64,000 nt of DNA. Origin: Epiperipatus broadwayi. Lineage: Eukaryota > Onychophora > Udeonychophora > Euonychophora > Peripatidae. Of the stretch, positions 24,601 through 36,329 are shown in pieces. The position numbers and the translations under genes are program-made. Within the stretch, counting starts at the first letter, position 1, and the number at the start of each line of letters is the position of its first letter. The DNA lies in assembly GCA_028023455.1 (NCBI GenBank), contig JAQFVV010012513.1, forward strand, positions 2,180,001 to 2,244,000, written 5' to 3'. The notes under the pieces are model-generated. The model saw nothing but the letters and a program-made list of their open reading frames with translations. It had not been told where the DNA came from and made no database searches.

Positions 24601-26158
24601 TTTTTCCAAGAAAAACTTGTAATAATTTTAAGTGAATATTTTAAAAGATTCACTGCAACTTTCTTTCAAAAAAACAACACAGTACTAATGTAAGTATCTT
24701 TTCCTTATAGGTTCAATATTAAATTCATTTTCCAATTTTTAAGAAATACTAATTTTAAAGGTTTTCAGATAATTCTTTGTCATCCAAATAAAGACTTTAA
24801 GATTTTTAAAATATAATGCATAGACATACCAGTTTTTGAAAAATATTTCTACACAACATTCTTGCAAATACCCAAAGTATTAAAAATAAATAATTATACA
24901 AATTCTTCCATAATATGTCTAAAATTATACTTTCCTTACCAGCTGTATTTTTGTTGTTAATTCTTTTAAACACATCTGCCATTAAATACATAGTTTTACC
25001 ATGACGTTGGCTTATGCTTCAATAAAAATAACTAGGATGCATTATTACTTTATCTTAATAAATTGATAATCCTTCAAAACTTTTCTTAAGAAATAGACTA
25101 AAGTTAATAAGAAGCAATTAAGTAAGTGATTCAGTAAGTAAGTCAGAGCATCTACTTTTATACCAGATCTAACCTGCAATATGATTGGTTATTTAATCTT
25201 CAATTTATAATCTACTTTACATATTTGCTAAGTTTAGGTTATTAAAATTTAGAAGTAAAATTTATGACTCATACTAAAATATTAAATATTATTACAAAAT
25301 TTGATTATAAAATAATTCTACAATTTTATTTAAACAAATTAAAAACTTTAAAATAACATTTTTTAAATAGTACTTTATCAATCTATCCAATATTTTAATT
25401 TTAATGTATCTATTTTTAAAATTTACCTTTACTAACTACACTTATTTTAAAGCTATCTAATTAAATAATTTTCCTAACATTTATTTTTATGATACACAAA
25501 TGTTTCAATTTTTTTAAACAATTGTAAAGGTAATTTTGAAACTTTTTTAGAAGCCTTGTAAGTACAAAGTATGTGTATTTTCTGGTCACATGACTTTAAA
25601 ATCAGACAATATGTAGCAATTTTTCATATTCACTGTCGGTAAACAGAATTATCTTAAACATTTTATTACAAAATATTATATTATAAAAAAATATAATAAT
25701 ACAATTTGCAATAATAAATTTTGAAATTATTTAAGCAGTAACAAATTAAATACATTTATCTACCACAAAATATTATACTTTTAATAAATAATTTATAATA
25801 CAAATATTAAATTTAATTTTTATTTAAAATACATTAGCTTCTTTAATTTAAACCATTATTTCAAAACTAACTTTTAGCACTTTATTTAATAAATCTTTTA
25901 ATATATTGTTTCACTATGGCCAGTTTTCTCAACCATACAAAAATTATAATATTTAGCTTTACTTTATAATTTTAGCATATTAACATAGTTTTTTTTTTTT
26001 ACATATTTATAACTCTCAACTTGACTTTAACAAAGCTTTAAAAAATCTTATCAACATTATGTAGCATGTATACTATTTAAGTTTTCCTTTAATTTAAAAT
26101 TTTTCACAAATTAACTTAGTAAACCTATTTGGATCTAGTAAAAAGGGTCCAATATATA
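21670..26158. other. Long featureless AT-rich stretch
   Basis: About 4.5 kb with no recognisable element, domain or long inverted repeat. Short open frames are Lys/Ile/Phe-rich chance frames. The contrast with the repeat-dense flanks suggests unique intergenic or intronic DNA. Confidence 0.5.
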
Positions 26159-26357
26159 TATGGAAATCTTGAATGTGTGGAATTATCCATTTGAAAGAAC
26201 ATAATTAGTAAGCTTTTAACCTATAAGAACTGCCACAGGCTATGCATCAGTCTGTCAGTTTACTTTGACTTTTGGCTTGGGGCAATTGTTCTTGGTTAAG
26301 TGCTTTCTAATTAAGTTCATTTAAATGGATTACTCGACACATTCAAAATTTCCATCT
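26159..26357. repeat. 199-bp hairpin MITE
   Basis: The left arm 'atggaaatcttgaatgtgt', 'atccatttgaaagaacataa' is matched in reverse complement by 'gacacattcaaaatttccat' and 'gttcatttaaatggat'. Pairing continues inward with mismatches to near 'ttggcttgg'/'ccacagg', so the whole unit can fold. It is probably a non-autonomous DNA element; no target-site duplication is obvious in the AT-rich flanks. Confidence 0.7.
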
Positions 26358-26385
26358 AAACATTCATAACAAATATTGTATTTCA

Positions 26386-26404
26386 ATATATATATATATA
26401 TATA
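26386..26404. repeat. (TA)n microsatellite
   Basis: A short uninterrupted TA run next to the hairpin MITE. Confidence 0.9.
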
Positions 26405-27306
26405 CGTCATTTGTATGTAAATAATAAAATAATAAACTTTTCATACTGTTTAATATCTAGACATTAGATTCTTTAGAAAACTATTAAAAATATGTAAAAT
26501 GACAAATTTATGAACACTAATTTTACTCTTGGAAAGTCAATTTGAGAAATGATATAATTAAACCCAAATGTCAAATCAAGCTCGCATGAAAACAAAACTT
26601 CTTTTCTTGCAGCACAATTATGTATTAAACCTCATCTTTTAGAAAAAATTTCTACCCATTTTAAGCCAAATATAAAAATCAATTAATATATTTCAAACGC
26701 AAGGACCCCACACCTGATTCTTTTTAATGCATCAGTTCCTCATAATAATTCCATTCTTGTAATGAAAGTCAATGTCATGTGTGATATTGTTAAGACATAC
26801 CTTCAAATCATGTTTAGATATCACTTTTATAAACTAGTCTAATTGAGGTGTATAAAAATTGCTACTTATATAAAGCTTCATAATTTGAGTATCAATAATT
26901 AATATAGTGTTGTAAAATACCTTGGAAATTAATTAAAACTGGAGAAATCTATACATGATTAGTAGATTAATAATTGAACATTAATTAAGAATTCTATTAA
27001 GACTGACATAAATTATTATTATCGTTGAATGAAGTTTTCTATTAACTGAAAACAGACGTTTTTATTCTTTTTGATGCCTTAAAAAAGCTATTAGTTCCAA
27101 TAGCTAATCCATTCCATATGTTTGCCTTGTTGCTGGTGTTATTACTATATATAATTATTCTTATAGAAAAAGAAACCAGATGGGCTAGTAATTAATACAC
27201 AACAGCCAATGCAGTAAGTTTAAGGTCAAGAAACACTATGGTTACTGCCTTAAATTGCCTGATAGTTCTCAACTAAAATATGAGTTCTAATCAAAGACAT
27301 AACAAA

Positions 27307-27328
27307 TGTGTGTGTGTGTGTGTGTGTA
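27307..27328. repeat. (TG)n microsatellite
   Basis: About 11 TG units. Confidence 0.95.
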
Positions 27329-27339
27329 AAATATAGAAT

Positions 27340-27870
27340 ATTTATAATCATGACATACAAAATGAAATTATGGCTCTTATTCACCAAATGTTGTAAACCA
27401 CCAGCCAAGTTATCCATAGACACTCGATATTAAGAATCTTTTGATTGCAGACTGATGGTGACCTTTGATTTAGGTATATCTTTCAAATAAAAGAAGAGTT
27501 ATAATTGTCTAATATAATATGATGTGTTGTTGGACTTTGTAAAGATAAGGGAAAGGGTGAAAGACAATTGACTTAAAACATGACATATATTTTAAACAGT
27601 TACTTTTAATTATGACATACAAATTGGAATTATAGCTTTTAGCACCAAGAGAAGAACGTGAAGTCATCAGCCAAGAGTGGCTGATATAGGTGAAGGCTAT
27701 TAAGAATATGCTGAGTGCAGATTGAGGATGGCCTTTGTTTTAGATATTTAAAATCTCCAGGTCTCTTTCCAGTGAAGGCAAAGTGCAGTAATTAAAAGAA
27801 TTGCCTAAAATAGTATTAAGCATTATTTGACTTTGTGAAGAGAAGGAGAAATATAATTTATTTAAAAACT
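27340..27870. repeat. Diverged tandem duplication, period about 265 bp
   Basis: Unit one begins near 27345 ('catgacatacaaaatgaaat', 'agccaagttatcc', 'gattgcagactgatgg') and unit two near 27610 ('tatgacatacaaattggaat', 'agccaagagtgg', 'gagtgcagattgagg'). The tails 'ggactttgtaaagataaggg' and 'tgactttgtgaagagaagga' also match. The order is conserved, so this is one old duplication. No coding potential was recognised. Confidence 0.75.
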
Positions 27871-27997
27871 GCACATCAACATTTCTACAAAGACACAAAT
27901 ATTAAAACCAAAATATTGAGATTTGTAGTAAATAAAAAGTAGAAGAATGGTACCGTGATGATTGTTTGGATATCAGAGTTTCAAAATTAGCTATTAA

Positions 27998-28313
27998 CCC
28001 AATAAACATCACATGATCAACATTTCTTATGCTTGCTTATAACTGTTATTAAAACAGGCAAAACTCTCCATACAGTATTGCCACTCAATGCATGCCATAA
28101 GGCTTGTGCATAAAATTTCCATCTAGTGCCTACTCATCCAATCTAAATGCAGTGCTTTCAGTTACAAGATTCCTCACTGATGAAGGCCACAAGCCGGAAA
28201 CTAGTCTAAGTATATTGGATGAGTATGCACTAGATGTGGATTTTATGCACAAGCCTTCTGGCATCCATTGATTGATTAAACTAGTTTACTGTCTGGAGAG
28301 TTTTGCCTATTTT
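27998..28313. mobile_element. Family B palindromic hammerhead element, copy B2
   Basis: Head-to-head inverted arms: 'aggcaaaactctcc', 'ttgtgcataaaat' and 'tagtgcctactcatccaat' on the left, 'attggatgag', 'attttatgcacaagcc' and 'ggagagttttgcct' on the right. It begins 'ccaataaacatcacatga' and ends 'gcctattttaa', the same two ends as the copy at 36057-36493. The flanks 'aaaattagctatta' (27983) and 'aaaatttagtcatta' (28314) look like a mutated target-site duplication. A ribozyme-like motif lies on the right arm. Confidence 0.85.
28161..28221 (+). ncRNA. Hammerhead ribozyme-like motif (family B)
   Basis: CTGATGA (28177-28183), a stem II of GGC/GCC, GAAAC (28197-28201) and a GTC cleavage triplet (28204-28206) are all present. 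Stem III is minimal: AC/GT around TA. Stem I has several mismatches compared with the copy at 36330, so this copy may be weak or dead. Confidence 0.7.
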
Positions 28314-28454
28314 AAAATTTAGTCATTACACTAAATTTAGGTAAGGCCTCAATAAATTCTCACTGTGATGAAGAGCAAGAACATTTTTAATATGGATGTA
28401 CAAAATACATCTTATCAGGGCAGAAATACTTGAAAATTATTGTAGAAGATTTTA

Positions 28455-28625
28455 TTACACAGAGGCAAAACTCTCCATACTGTAGTGCTATTCAGTGCAA
28501 GCCAGAGTAGGGATGTAAGAAATTTTGTGCATAACTTCCTATTTAGTGCCTACCCTTTCAATACCACCAGACTAGATTCTAGCATGTGGCTTTCATCATT
28601 GATAAGCCCTTAGGTTCTAATGTTG
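28455..28625 (-). repeat. Family B unit, minus half
   Basis: A single - strand half-unit: 'ggcaaaactctccatactgt' at the left, 'ttttgtgcataact', 'agtgcctaccc', and a decayed ribozyme region 'gtggctttcatcattgat' near 28585-28602. The other arm is missing. Confidence 0.75.
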
Positions 28626-29394
28626 GGGCTTAATTAAGTTATGGTTACAAATATGAAAGAAGACTTGGAGAATTTAAAGAAAAAGAAAAACTGTTTACTA
28701 TGAATTATTTTTTTTTGAGAAAAATGGCAAATGGAATTAAACATGAATTCATCCAGATGAAGATATAGTGAAATTGGATTATATTAATGAAAAATATATA
28801 TTTCAATTTTGTAATGTTTTTAACAGATTCAACATATGAAGTGATCATAGTTAGTCAAAGGGTAAAATATATGTTATTGAACAACTAGAGAGAGATAGTT
28901 TATGAAGAAAACATATTTGCAGTTAATATTCTTAACCTTCAAAAACATTGCAATAAATTTGAATAGAACTTAAATATCATTTTAAAATATTAAGTTATTG
29001 AAGATTGTTCAGATTGGAATGGAAACATTAAAAAAATAACTGATAACCTATTAAGAACAATGAATGATGAAAAGAATAAATATAAAAATATATAAAAAAC
29101 ATATATTAAGAAGAATTGAATATGTAAAATTGTATATAATACTACATCTAAAATTAATAACATTATAAGGAGTGTAGTTTTGAATTAGCAAAGAAAGCTA
29201 TAGAAAAAATAAAAGTCTCAAGAGTATAAAATAACGTCTTGTTACTGGAAGGAAGGAACTATTTTTAAAAAGATAGATGACATTACAAAATGTATAGAAA
29301 AGTTTTATAAAATAATATAATAAACAAGTGATGTGATGTGATGTATTATGGCTTCCCTTAAACAAAGTCAAGAATATCTCAGCAATTATGCCCA
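28626..29394. other. Unannotated AT-rich sequence
   Basis: No gene. It includes '(gatgt)n'-like short repeats near 29330-29345. Confidence 0.5.
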
Positions 29395-29575
29395 CTCAAA
29401 CAATATCCCCAGATAGGGATTTTATGCACAAGCCTTCTGGCATCCATTGATTACTCTGGTTGGCACAGGGTGGCACTACTGTATGGAGAGTTTTGCCTTG
29501 TTTAATAACAATTATGTGCTAGTATGAGATAGTGATCATATGATGTTTTGTGGTTTAAGTAATATAATAAAGACC
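29395..29575 (+). repeat. Family B unit, plus distal half
   Basis: It runs from 'agatagggattttatgcaca' through 'ggcatccattgattactctg', 'tgtatggagagttttgcc' and 'tgatcatatgatgttttgtg' to 'ggtttaa'. The ribozyme part upstream is lost. It shows the fuller 3' end that the copies B2 and B5 lack. Confidence 0.75.
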
Positions 29576-29639
29576 AAGAAACAAAATACCTCTAATTATT
29601 GCTTCATCTGAATTGTCTAACATGTTAAATAAAGAACTG

Positions 29640-29960
29640 GGACATGCAATAAATTCATGAAAAAGGAAAAAGCTCCAAGAAATATTTGAGTTAGAATTGA
29701 TATCTTAAAATAAGAAAACAAAGAACTAGAAAAATTGTTTGCAAACCATATAATAAATATATAAATGATAAAGATGTACCATATTATTGGAAAATTACAA
29801 TATTTAAGAAAGGGTTATAAAGAAGAGAATGGATATTAGAGACCTATAAATCTTTTATCAGTTCTACACAAAATTTTTACTAAGATGATTACAATTTGTC
29901 GATAGCAAACATTGTACTTTATCCAATCAAGTTCATCTGCATTATCTACATACAACACAG
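29640..29960 (+). mobile_element. RTE-clade LINE reverse transcriptase relic
   Basis: The words FMKKEKAP, then YLRKGYKE, then RPINLLSVLHKIFTKMIT follow the order of the RTE copy at 1430-1840, here on one strand. Several stops interrupt it. It covers only the region before the catalytic core. Confidence 0.75.
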
Positions 29961-30029
29961 TATGGTAATATTTAGATTGTAATTTGGTATATCGTACTGG
30001 TAGTAAAATTTGTATTTTTTTATATAAGT

Positions 30030-30189
30030 ATCTGAACTCAGACTTTCAAGCCCCCATCAACTATCCATACTATCTCATACCACTGATACACATGACCACA
30101 TACATGTAGAAAAGATAAATAATCACCAATATGTATTCTGTGCTAAACCAGCACTCATCAGTTGGTTCAGATTATCATCTCCCTCCCAT

Positions 30190-30225
<36 letters not shown>

Positions 30226-30410
30226 TCTCAGTTTATATTAAGATAGCAAATTTTCATACTTTAATGGACAGGTTTCAATCCACTTTACCTTTTCTGCATG
30301 TATGTGGCCATGTGTATCAGTGATATGAGATAGTATGGATAGATGAAGGATGCTTGAAAGTCTGATTTCAAATCCCTTATATTTATAATTAGGCTCCAGG
30401 TATGTGAAGA
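30030..30410. repeat. Family A palindromic element, copy A4
   Basis: A minus unit (30030-30290) with 'gataaataatcaccaatat', the ribozyme-like core and 'ctttaatggacaggtttcaa' is joined to a plus distal part (30290-30410) with 'gtgtatcagtgatatgaga' and 'gaaagtctgatttcaaatcc'. A (CA)n(TA)n run (30190-30226) interrupts the minus unit. Confidence 0.75.
30117..30175 (-). ncRNA. Hammerhead ribozyme-like motif (family A)
   Basis: On the - strand CTGATGA (30155-30161) and stem II GTGC/GCAC are intact and stem I has CCAA/TTGG plus TAATC/GATTA. The GAAA is altered (AGAA follows GCAC), which should impair cleavage. Confidence 0.6.
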
Positions 30411-30819
30411 GTGCCTGTTGATCTTTTTATTATAAGCACTATTTATGTAAATGATAATTAATTTGCATTTTAAAAAAATATAGAAGAAAATGAAATAAAG
30501 TTACTTTGTTTAACTGGTTTCAGTTGACATCTTTTTTTTAAAGCTAATTTGTTACTTTCATTTATAATTGCTACATTAATAAAATAAATTGCTACTTATA
30601 TTGTTGCCATGGTTTCCTAAAAAATTTATAATATTCATTTTAAAACAGAAGTACACGAAGAGCCATTTTGTTTATAACTCTCTCTGTTAACATTCCCATC
30701 TCAACCCAATTACAGATTGAGGTGAAAATATATCTCTAAAAACCATGAATATCTAAATGACTGTGGATATATTTGAATATTTATTTTAGTTTAAATAATC
30801 ATCATATACAATAATTACT

Positions 30820-31205
30820 AGAAGATGGGATTTGAATTTCTAAGTTTCCTTCAGTCATCCATTCCATCTTAAACAACCCATACATATGGTCACACACGTG
30901 TGAAAAGATAAGTGATCTCCAATATCAAAATTATGTGCTGAACCTGCACTCATCAGTTGATCCATATCATCACCTTCCACACATATATATGTAGTCAGTG
31001 CTTGCTTTATATTAAGGTAGAAAATCTTCAAACTTTAATTGACAGACTTCAATCTTCTCCACTCTCCAAATCTACAGACTTCCATATCATTGGAAATCTG
31101 GTACTGGCATTTTCAAAGCCCTTGTTTGCCAATTTTGTTGTGATACCTATATTAACTGTAAATCATTCTGACCCCTCATACGTAGAACTTTGAAACCATT
31201 TAAAT
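30820..31205 (-). repeat. Family A unit, copy A5
   Basis: A single - strand unit with 'gaaaagataagtgatctcca', a ribozyme-like region at 30909-30968 (CTGATGA intact, GAAA lost), 'cttcaatcttctccactctc' and the proximal end 'ctgacccctcatacg'. The overlapping + strand open frame at 30957-31193 is an antisense shadow. Confidence 0.7.
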
Positions 31206-31289
31206 ATACAGGAAAGGAATGTTCAGAATACAGGAAGAATCTTTAATATTCTAAATACAAGTATAGAATATATACTTAAGCTAGATATA

Positions 31290-31960
31290 ATTAGAGAAAG
31301 ATTTGAACTCAAAATTTCGAGCTTTTCTGTCATCCACCTCATCTTATGCAACTGACACATGTGACTACATGCATGTGAAAAAGACAAATGATCTCAGATA
31401 TATGTATTTTGAGTATGTGATCATGTGTATTGATTGTATAAGATTGGGTGGATGACTGAAGAGAGTTTAAAAGTCTGGGTTTGAATCCCCTCTAATTACA
31501 ACTACCCTAAGTATACATGCTATACTTGTTATTTAAAATATTACAGATTCTTCCTACATTCTACCCATCCCTCTTCTGTGTGTCTAAATGTTTCTAAGGT
31601 CCTACATATGAGGAGTCAGAATAACTTTTGGTCACAACAAAATCAGAGCTTTGAACATGCCAGCGTCAGATTTTCAGTAATATGGAAGGTTTTAGAATAG
31701 AGAAGATTGAAGCCTGTCCATTAAAGTTTAAAGATTTTCTACCTTAATATGAGCCAAGTACTGAGTTTATATATGTGTGGGAGATGATGATTCAGTCCAA
31801 CTGATGAGTGCTGTTTCAGCATAAAATGCATATATTGGAGATCGTATATCTTTTCCACACTATGTGGTCATATGTATGGATTGTATAAGATGGAGTGGAT
31901 GACTGAAAACAGCTTGAAAGTCTGAATTCAAATCCACTCTAATTACATCTAGCTTAAGGA
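31290..31960. repeat. Family A complex, copy A6
   Basis: Two nested inversions. 31298-31500 is a palindrome of the distal part only ('gaactcaaaatttcgagc' against 'aaaagtctgggtttgaatcc'). 31560-31960 is a full + strand unit with 'gtcctacatatgaggagtca', 'gaagattgaagcctgtccat', a ribozyme-like motif at 31785-31844 and 'gaaagtctgaattcaaatcc'. The minus partner of the full unit is the copy at 30820-31205. Confidence 0.75.
31785..31844 (+). ncRNA. Hammerhead ribozyme-like motif (family A)
   Basis: CTGATGA (31801-31807) and stem I CCAA/TTGG are intact; stem II is GTGC/GCAT. The GAAA is AAAA here, losing the conserved G12, so activity is unlikely. Confidence 0.6.
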
Positions 31961-32479
31961 TATATACTATACTTGTATTTAAAATTACTGTTCTATAAAT
32001 GAGGCTGAATTTAATAAACAACTTGTAATGAACATTTATTCTCTCCTAAAGTCATCCAAATATTTCTTTATGAACTACAAAAGGAAATAAAAAAATGTGT
32101 TCTTATCACGCAGAGCCATGATTGAGCAACATTTGTTTCACAACCCATGGCTTGTCAACTTCTGCTTTAAAAAGTAGGGAAAAAGCAATCATTTAAAAAG
32201 ATGACCATATTTTCAGTAGTCTGGACCACGGCCAATGCTAAATGAGAAAATTTGGGTATAAAATTAAAACTAAACAAGCTAAATTTCAAACTAAATATAT
32301 TTTGCAAAATGGGTACATAACTTAAAAAAATACTAAGAAAACACTTGCTCAATTCAAAAATAATATAAAATTAAAGTATTTCAATTTTAATGTGGGTATC
32401 ACATATTCGTAATATCTTCCAGATTTAAAAGAGATTTTAACACGAGATTACATCCAAGTATTAATAGAAGTAATGAAAG
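31961..32479. other. Unannotated AT-rich sequence
   Basis: No gene or repeat that I can support. Confidence 0.5.
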
Positions 32480-32929
32480 ATATTTCAAATGCTTTGGATT
32501 GATATATTATGAAAATACATTTGTTTATGTATTGTTACAGTGATTAAAACATTAGTCTATAAATATATAGACATAGGATATTGTCATATTCTTAAAAATA
32601 TTTATCAAAATGTAACATCAATAATTGCATTACGTGGTGATTCTAAGAAGATTAGAATTGTGAAGGGTGAACAACTGGGACGATTTCATATCATAAAAAA
32701 ACTCTTTACAGCAGTTTTACAAGAAGCATTTTGTAGATTAAAGTGGCAAAATAAAGAAGTAAAGCTAAATGGAGATTTTTTAAGTCATCTATATTTTAAA
32801 GATGATATTGCAAATAATTCGTTAGAGCTTCAGTAAATATTGCAATCATCTGATAGAAGTAAGAAAATAGAGATAATGATAAATGATAAAAAGTCTAAAG
32901 TAATGTTATATGGTTAATATGTCTGTGGT
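32480..32929 (+). mobile_element. RTE-clade LINE reverse transcriptase relic, interrupted
   Basis: An open stretch (32540-32836) carries WQNKEVKLNGDFLSHLYFKDDI, matching the RTE words 'KWEAKGVKVNGDYLSHLDFADDV' at 2205-2275. The catalytic FADD is FKDD here. Text before it matches 'GLIYYEN' and 'NIYQN', as in the copy at 1960-2080. The RTE resumes at 33365 after an inserted repeat. Confidence 0.85.
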
Positions 32930-33362
32930 GTAATTTTTACTATAGAAATATTATTCATTAAGTGTTTAATTTCTAGTCTGACGAATGACTAATACAAATT
33001 ATTAATATACTCCCATCAAGTGGTTTGTATCAAAATTGTGAGGGTAATAAATATGTTTAACACATCACTTAAACGGGAGTAATTGGTTATATATGTAAAC
33101 CAATGTTATCTGGGCCAACTGATGAGTGCTAGTTCAGCATTGAATGTGCATTTTGAGGATAATACAACTTTTTTGCCTGTCTTTGGTCATATGTTTATAA
33201 ATACACTCCTTCATAAAATGTTAAAAGCAGATGGAAAACAGTCTCCACCTTACATGAGAGTAGAGTAATGAAAATTACATTAGAGAAATATAGATCATTA
33301 AGTGTAGAATTTCTAGTCTAATGAATGACTAATGAAAATTATTGATGTTATATGGGTTTTCT
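32930..33362 (+). mobile_element. Family C unit inserted in the RTE relic, partial tandem dimer
   Basis: A block of about 62 bases ('tcattaagtgt', 'aatttctagtct', 'gaatgactaat') occurs at 32945-33006 and again at 33283-33345, a period of 338 bp. Between them lies a ribozyme-like motif (33113-33161) and the word 'ttacatgagagtagagtaatg'. Another unit is at 54300-54545. The layout is one complete unit preceded by the end of a second, as in a head-to-tail multimer. Confidence 0.7.
33113..33161 (+). ncRNA. Degenerate hammerhead-like motif (family C)
   Basis: CCAA, CTGATGA (33119-33125) and a GTGC...GCAT stem II remain; GAAA has become TGAA and the 3' stem I strand is damaged. Clearly related to family A, probably inactive. 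Confidence 0.5.
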
Positions 33363-33565
33363 CAGAATAAAAAATGTTTTGAAATGGATGAATTAGAAAA
33401 AAAAATAACAACTACAAAGAGTTTGGTCTGATTATTATTGAAATCGTAGATATGAACTTGTATGGGTTTTTTTGTTGTGTATAACTTAATATAATAGAAA
33501 TATGTCTATGTATTTGAAAAAGATTTTTCATAATTGTGTTGTATATGTTCTTATTTATGGAATCA
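33363..33565 (+). mobile_element. RTE-clade LINE relic, continuation after the insertion
   Basis: 'ggatgaattagaaaaaaaaa' and 'aacaactacaaagagtttgg' correspond to the YDEFKKVNSYKYLGQ words at 2420-2465, and 'tatgtctatgtatttgaaaa' to YAYVFEK at 2560. This continues the relic that stops at 32929. Confidence 0.75.
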
Positions 33566-36040
33566 TTTTTTAAAGGTCTTACAGCAGAATGGTTAGCGGT
33601 GTTCCTTTCTTGCACATAATTTGGAATTTAAAATTTGCTGTGTGGAAGTAAAAATTATATCAGGTCACAAAATGGCTTAGAAGTTTTTTGTTTTGTTGAT
33701 ATATAAAACTCACAGCTCATACTGTTTTCCGTATACTAGACTCAGAAAAAAAGATATTTATTTTTAACTAGAAAATACAGAATGAAAATTAATCTCAGTT
33801 GAGCAAATGGGTTTTGATAAACTGAACATAAGTATAGAAAATATAATTGTATTATGATATGATCTCTATTCATTTACAAAATGACATTATATCATTGTTG
33901 AATTTGCAATTTTTTATATCTAGTCATTATTTATTTATACAATTACTATGTAATTCAGATGGTGGAAAATATTTTCCAGATGATTAAATAAACGGAACAC
34001 ATATAAACTAATATTAAAACATTCATAATATATTTGCAAAAAGTTATCTAGTTGTTATTGACTGATTCACAAATGCATACTAGTTGGCAGTGACCCGTAT
34101 TAACAAGAGATTGGATTATAGATTAATACTTTCAGCCATGTTGGCTTATTTTATTTCACCAGAACAAAATAACTTTCATCAGCTTGACTGGTAAATGAAC
34201 CTCAGTTTTATACATTTACTGATCTATTTATGCGATTAGCCTGTTTGTGCTGCTGATTATTTGTTTATATTATTAGTATATCATTAGTCAACTCTATTGT
34301 ATTTAGAATCCAATCTAGATGGTTCTATAGTTTGGATAAATATATTATTTAGTATAAGCTTAAAATAATCTTACAAAAAGCTATAAATATAGCTTTAAAT
34401 TTTATATATATATGCAAGATAAATCAGCTTTTGACAATTCCGATTTTTTTTTTATAAAAATATATTGGGAAGACAGAGATGTAGAACGAACGCTATGTAA
34501 AAAATATCAACTTTTTTAAAAAACATTCTGTTACATGAAACCAAGAACTATAATTCACTTCATATTTCAACCACGGATCATAACATTCGGAGGCTAGCTT
34601 TTTAATTACTGATAATATTTGTAAACATTATAAAAAAAGTTATATTTATTAAAAGGTTACCTTGTTTTATTTTTATGATATTTTTCTGATTTTCTTGCTT
34701 TTTACAATATTATATTTGTTAAAAAATAAAAAAAATAAGATACCTAAAAATAATTTTCTTTAATATAAATCTAAAAGTTAAAGCTTTATTAAGTTGTTTT
34801 TTTTTAAATATATATATCAGTTGAAAAAAATCAAATAAAATAATAAAGATCTTGTTCTAAAAAGTCTTAATATCCTTTTTAATAATCTTTTAAGCCAAAT
34901 ATAAACCCTCAAGAAGTATAAATACTCTATATTGAGAATTGCAAATTTTAATATATATTTTATAGAAAGTATATTGTATTATATTAAACATTTCTTTAAC
35001 AATTTTTTAAAAAGTAAAATAGAAAATTAAACAATCAAAACAAAATAAAAAACAAAATAAATAATATATAAATATTTTAAACTTTTACTGAGATATTATG
35101 TTTAAATGTTTGCATGTAACTTCACAGAAACAAAGAAATACGTATTACATATTTTTCAAGGTTTATCATTTAGTATCCATACATCTCTCACATCTCAACT
35201 TTACCGTGTCTCAACTGTCCACCAGTTCAAAACGGCAGATAAGTCTTTCTCATTATGGATGAATTCTGTAATAAATTATTGCATATTATATTATCTAAAC
35301 GCACCAAATATCTGAATCTCAATGTTTGCATTGAGTGCATTGAGTCTTAATATTTCTCATTGCACCAAACTCCTGAATTCTCAATTGCGACAATCCCACG
35401 TATGATAGAAATGGCTTTCTATCTACTTTTAATAGCTTGTGGAAGAGATAGCAATCATTGTATTTTACATATATGTTTTCAAGGCTTATTGTTTATGTAA
35501 GTACATATCTAGTTTTAATTCTACTGTATCACAACCATTTATTGGTGTAAAAAGATTATTTTCTGGTCTGATGAGGGATGGCACAAATTAAAACCAGAGA
35601 TTCCCAATTCATGTTATGATCACCCCAAGGATATAATGATATTCTGCACGAACTAAAAAGCCAAAGAACCAAATCCCACCAAAAACATATACGAAAGCAA
35701 ATGAATTTGGTCAACTGTAGCTTTGGCGTTAAAATCACGTAATCATCGATACACTATGCTTATTGATTAATATTATTTTTCAAATAAAATATAAATTTAA
35801 ATATTGGAAAATATAAACATATTGTTCAACAAATTTAACAAGTGCGATCGTTTTCTATTTTGCACTCTGCCTTTAGCAAATAGGAGTACAATTTACTAAA
35901 ATATTTCACTCAAAACAAAAATCATCAAGTTAATTGAAGCGTACCTAGATGAAAGAACTATTCAGTGAACATTTACTGAAATTTTAAATGCAATTTTGAT
36001 CTTAATGTGAAATATCTGACTTATTTGACTATGTGACTTT
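33566..36040. other. Unannotated AT-rich sequence
   Basis: No gene that I can support. Around 35560-35740 a less AT-rich block contains 'tctggtctgatgaggg', which recalls a ribozyme core but lacks a convincing GAAA and helices. 35330-35400 has two partial repeats of 'tctgaatctcaatg'. Confidence 0.45.
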
Positions 36041-36056
36041 CAATTGTGAATTCTAA
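36041..36056. repeat. Target-site duplication, left copy (16 bp)
   Basis: CAATTGTGAATTCTAA, repeated exactly at 36494-36509 on the far side of the family B element. Confidence 0.85.
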
Positions 36057-36212
36057 GCCAATAAACATCACATGACCACCTCCTCTTATGCTTGTGTATA
36101 ACTGTTGTTAAAACAGGCAAAACTCACTATATATATTGCCACACACAGCAAGCTAGAGTAATCAGTGGATGCCAGAAGGCTTGTGCATAAAATCCCCATC
36201 TAGTTCCTACTC

Positions 36213-36266
36213 ATCCAATATCTGCAGACTAGTTTCTGGTTTATGGCCTTCGTCAGTGAGGAGCCG
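36213..36266 (-). ncRNA. Hammerhead ribozyme-like motif (family B), minus arm
   Basis: On the - strand CTGACGA (36250-36256), GAAAC (36232-36236) and GTC (36227-36229) are present, with stem III AC/GT. The outer stem I partner 'atccaa' is deleted and the inner stem I has two mismatches, so it is less convincing than its partner. Confidence 0.65.
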
Positions 36267-36329
36267 AGAACACTGCATCTTAGGATCTCCAGATCTAGAG
36301 ATCCTAAGATCTAGATGCAGTGCTCTCAG

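Noticed and set aside
32975-33000. CTGACGA word in the family C direct repeat
   Set aside because: No GAAA or helices nearby, and the sister repeat reads CTAATGA; a chance core word.
35560-35620. Possible hammerhead ('tctggtctgatgaggg')
   Set aside because: CTGATGA is present, but the following GAAA is replaced by AAAA and I could not build a stem II or a matching stem I.
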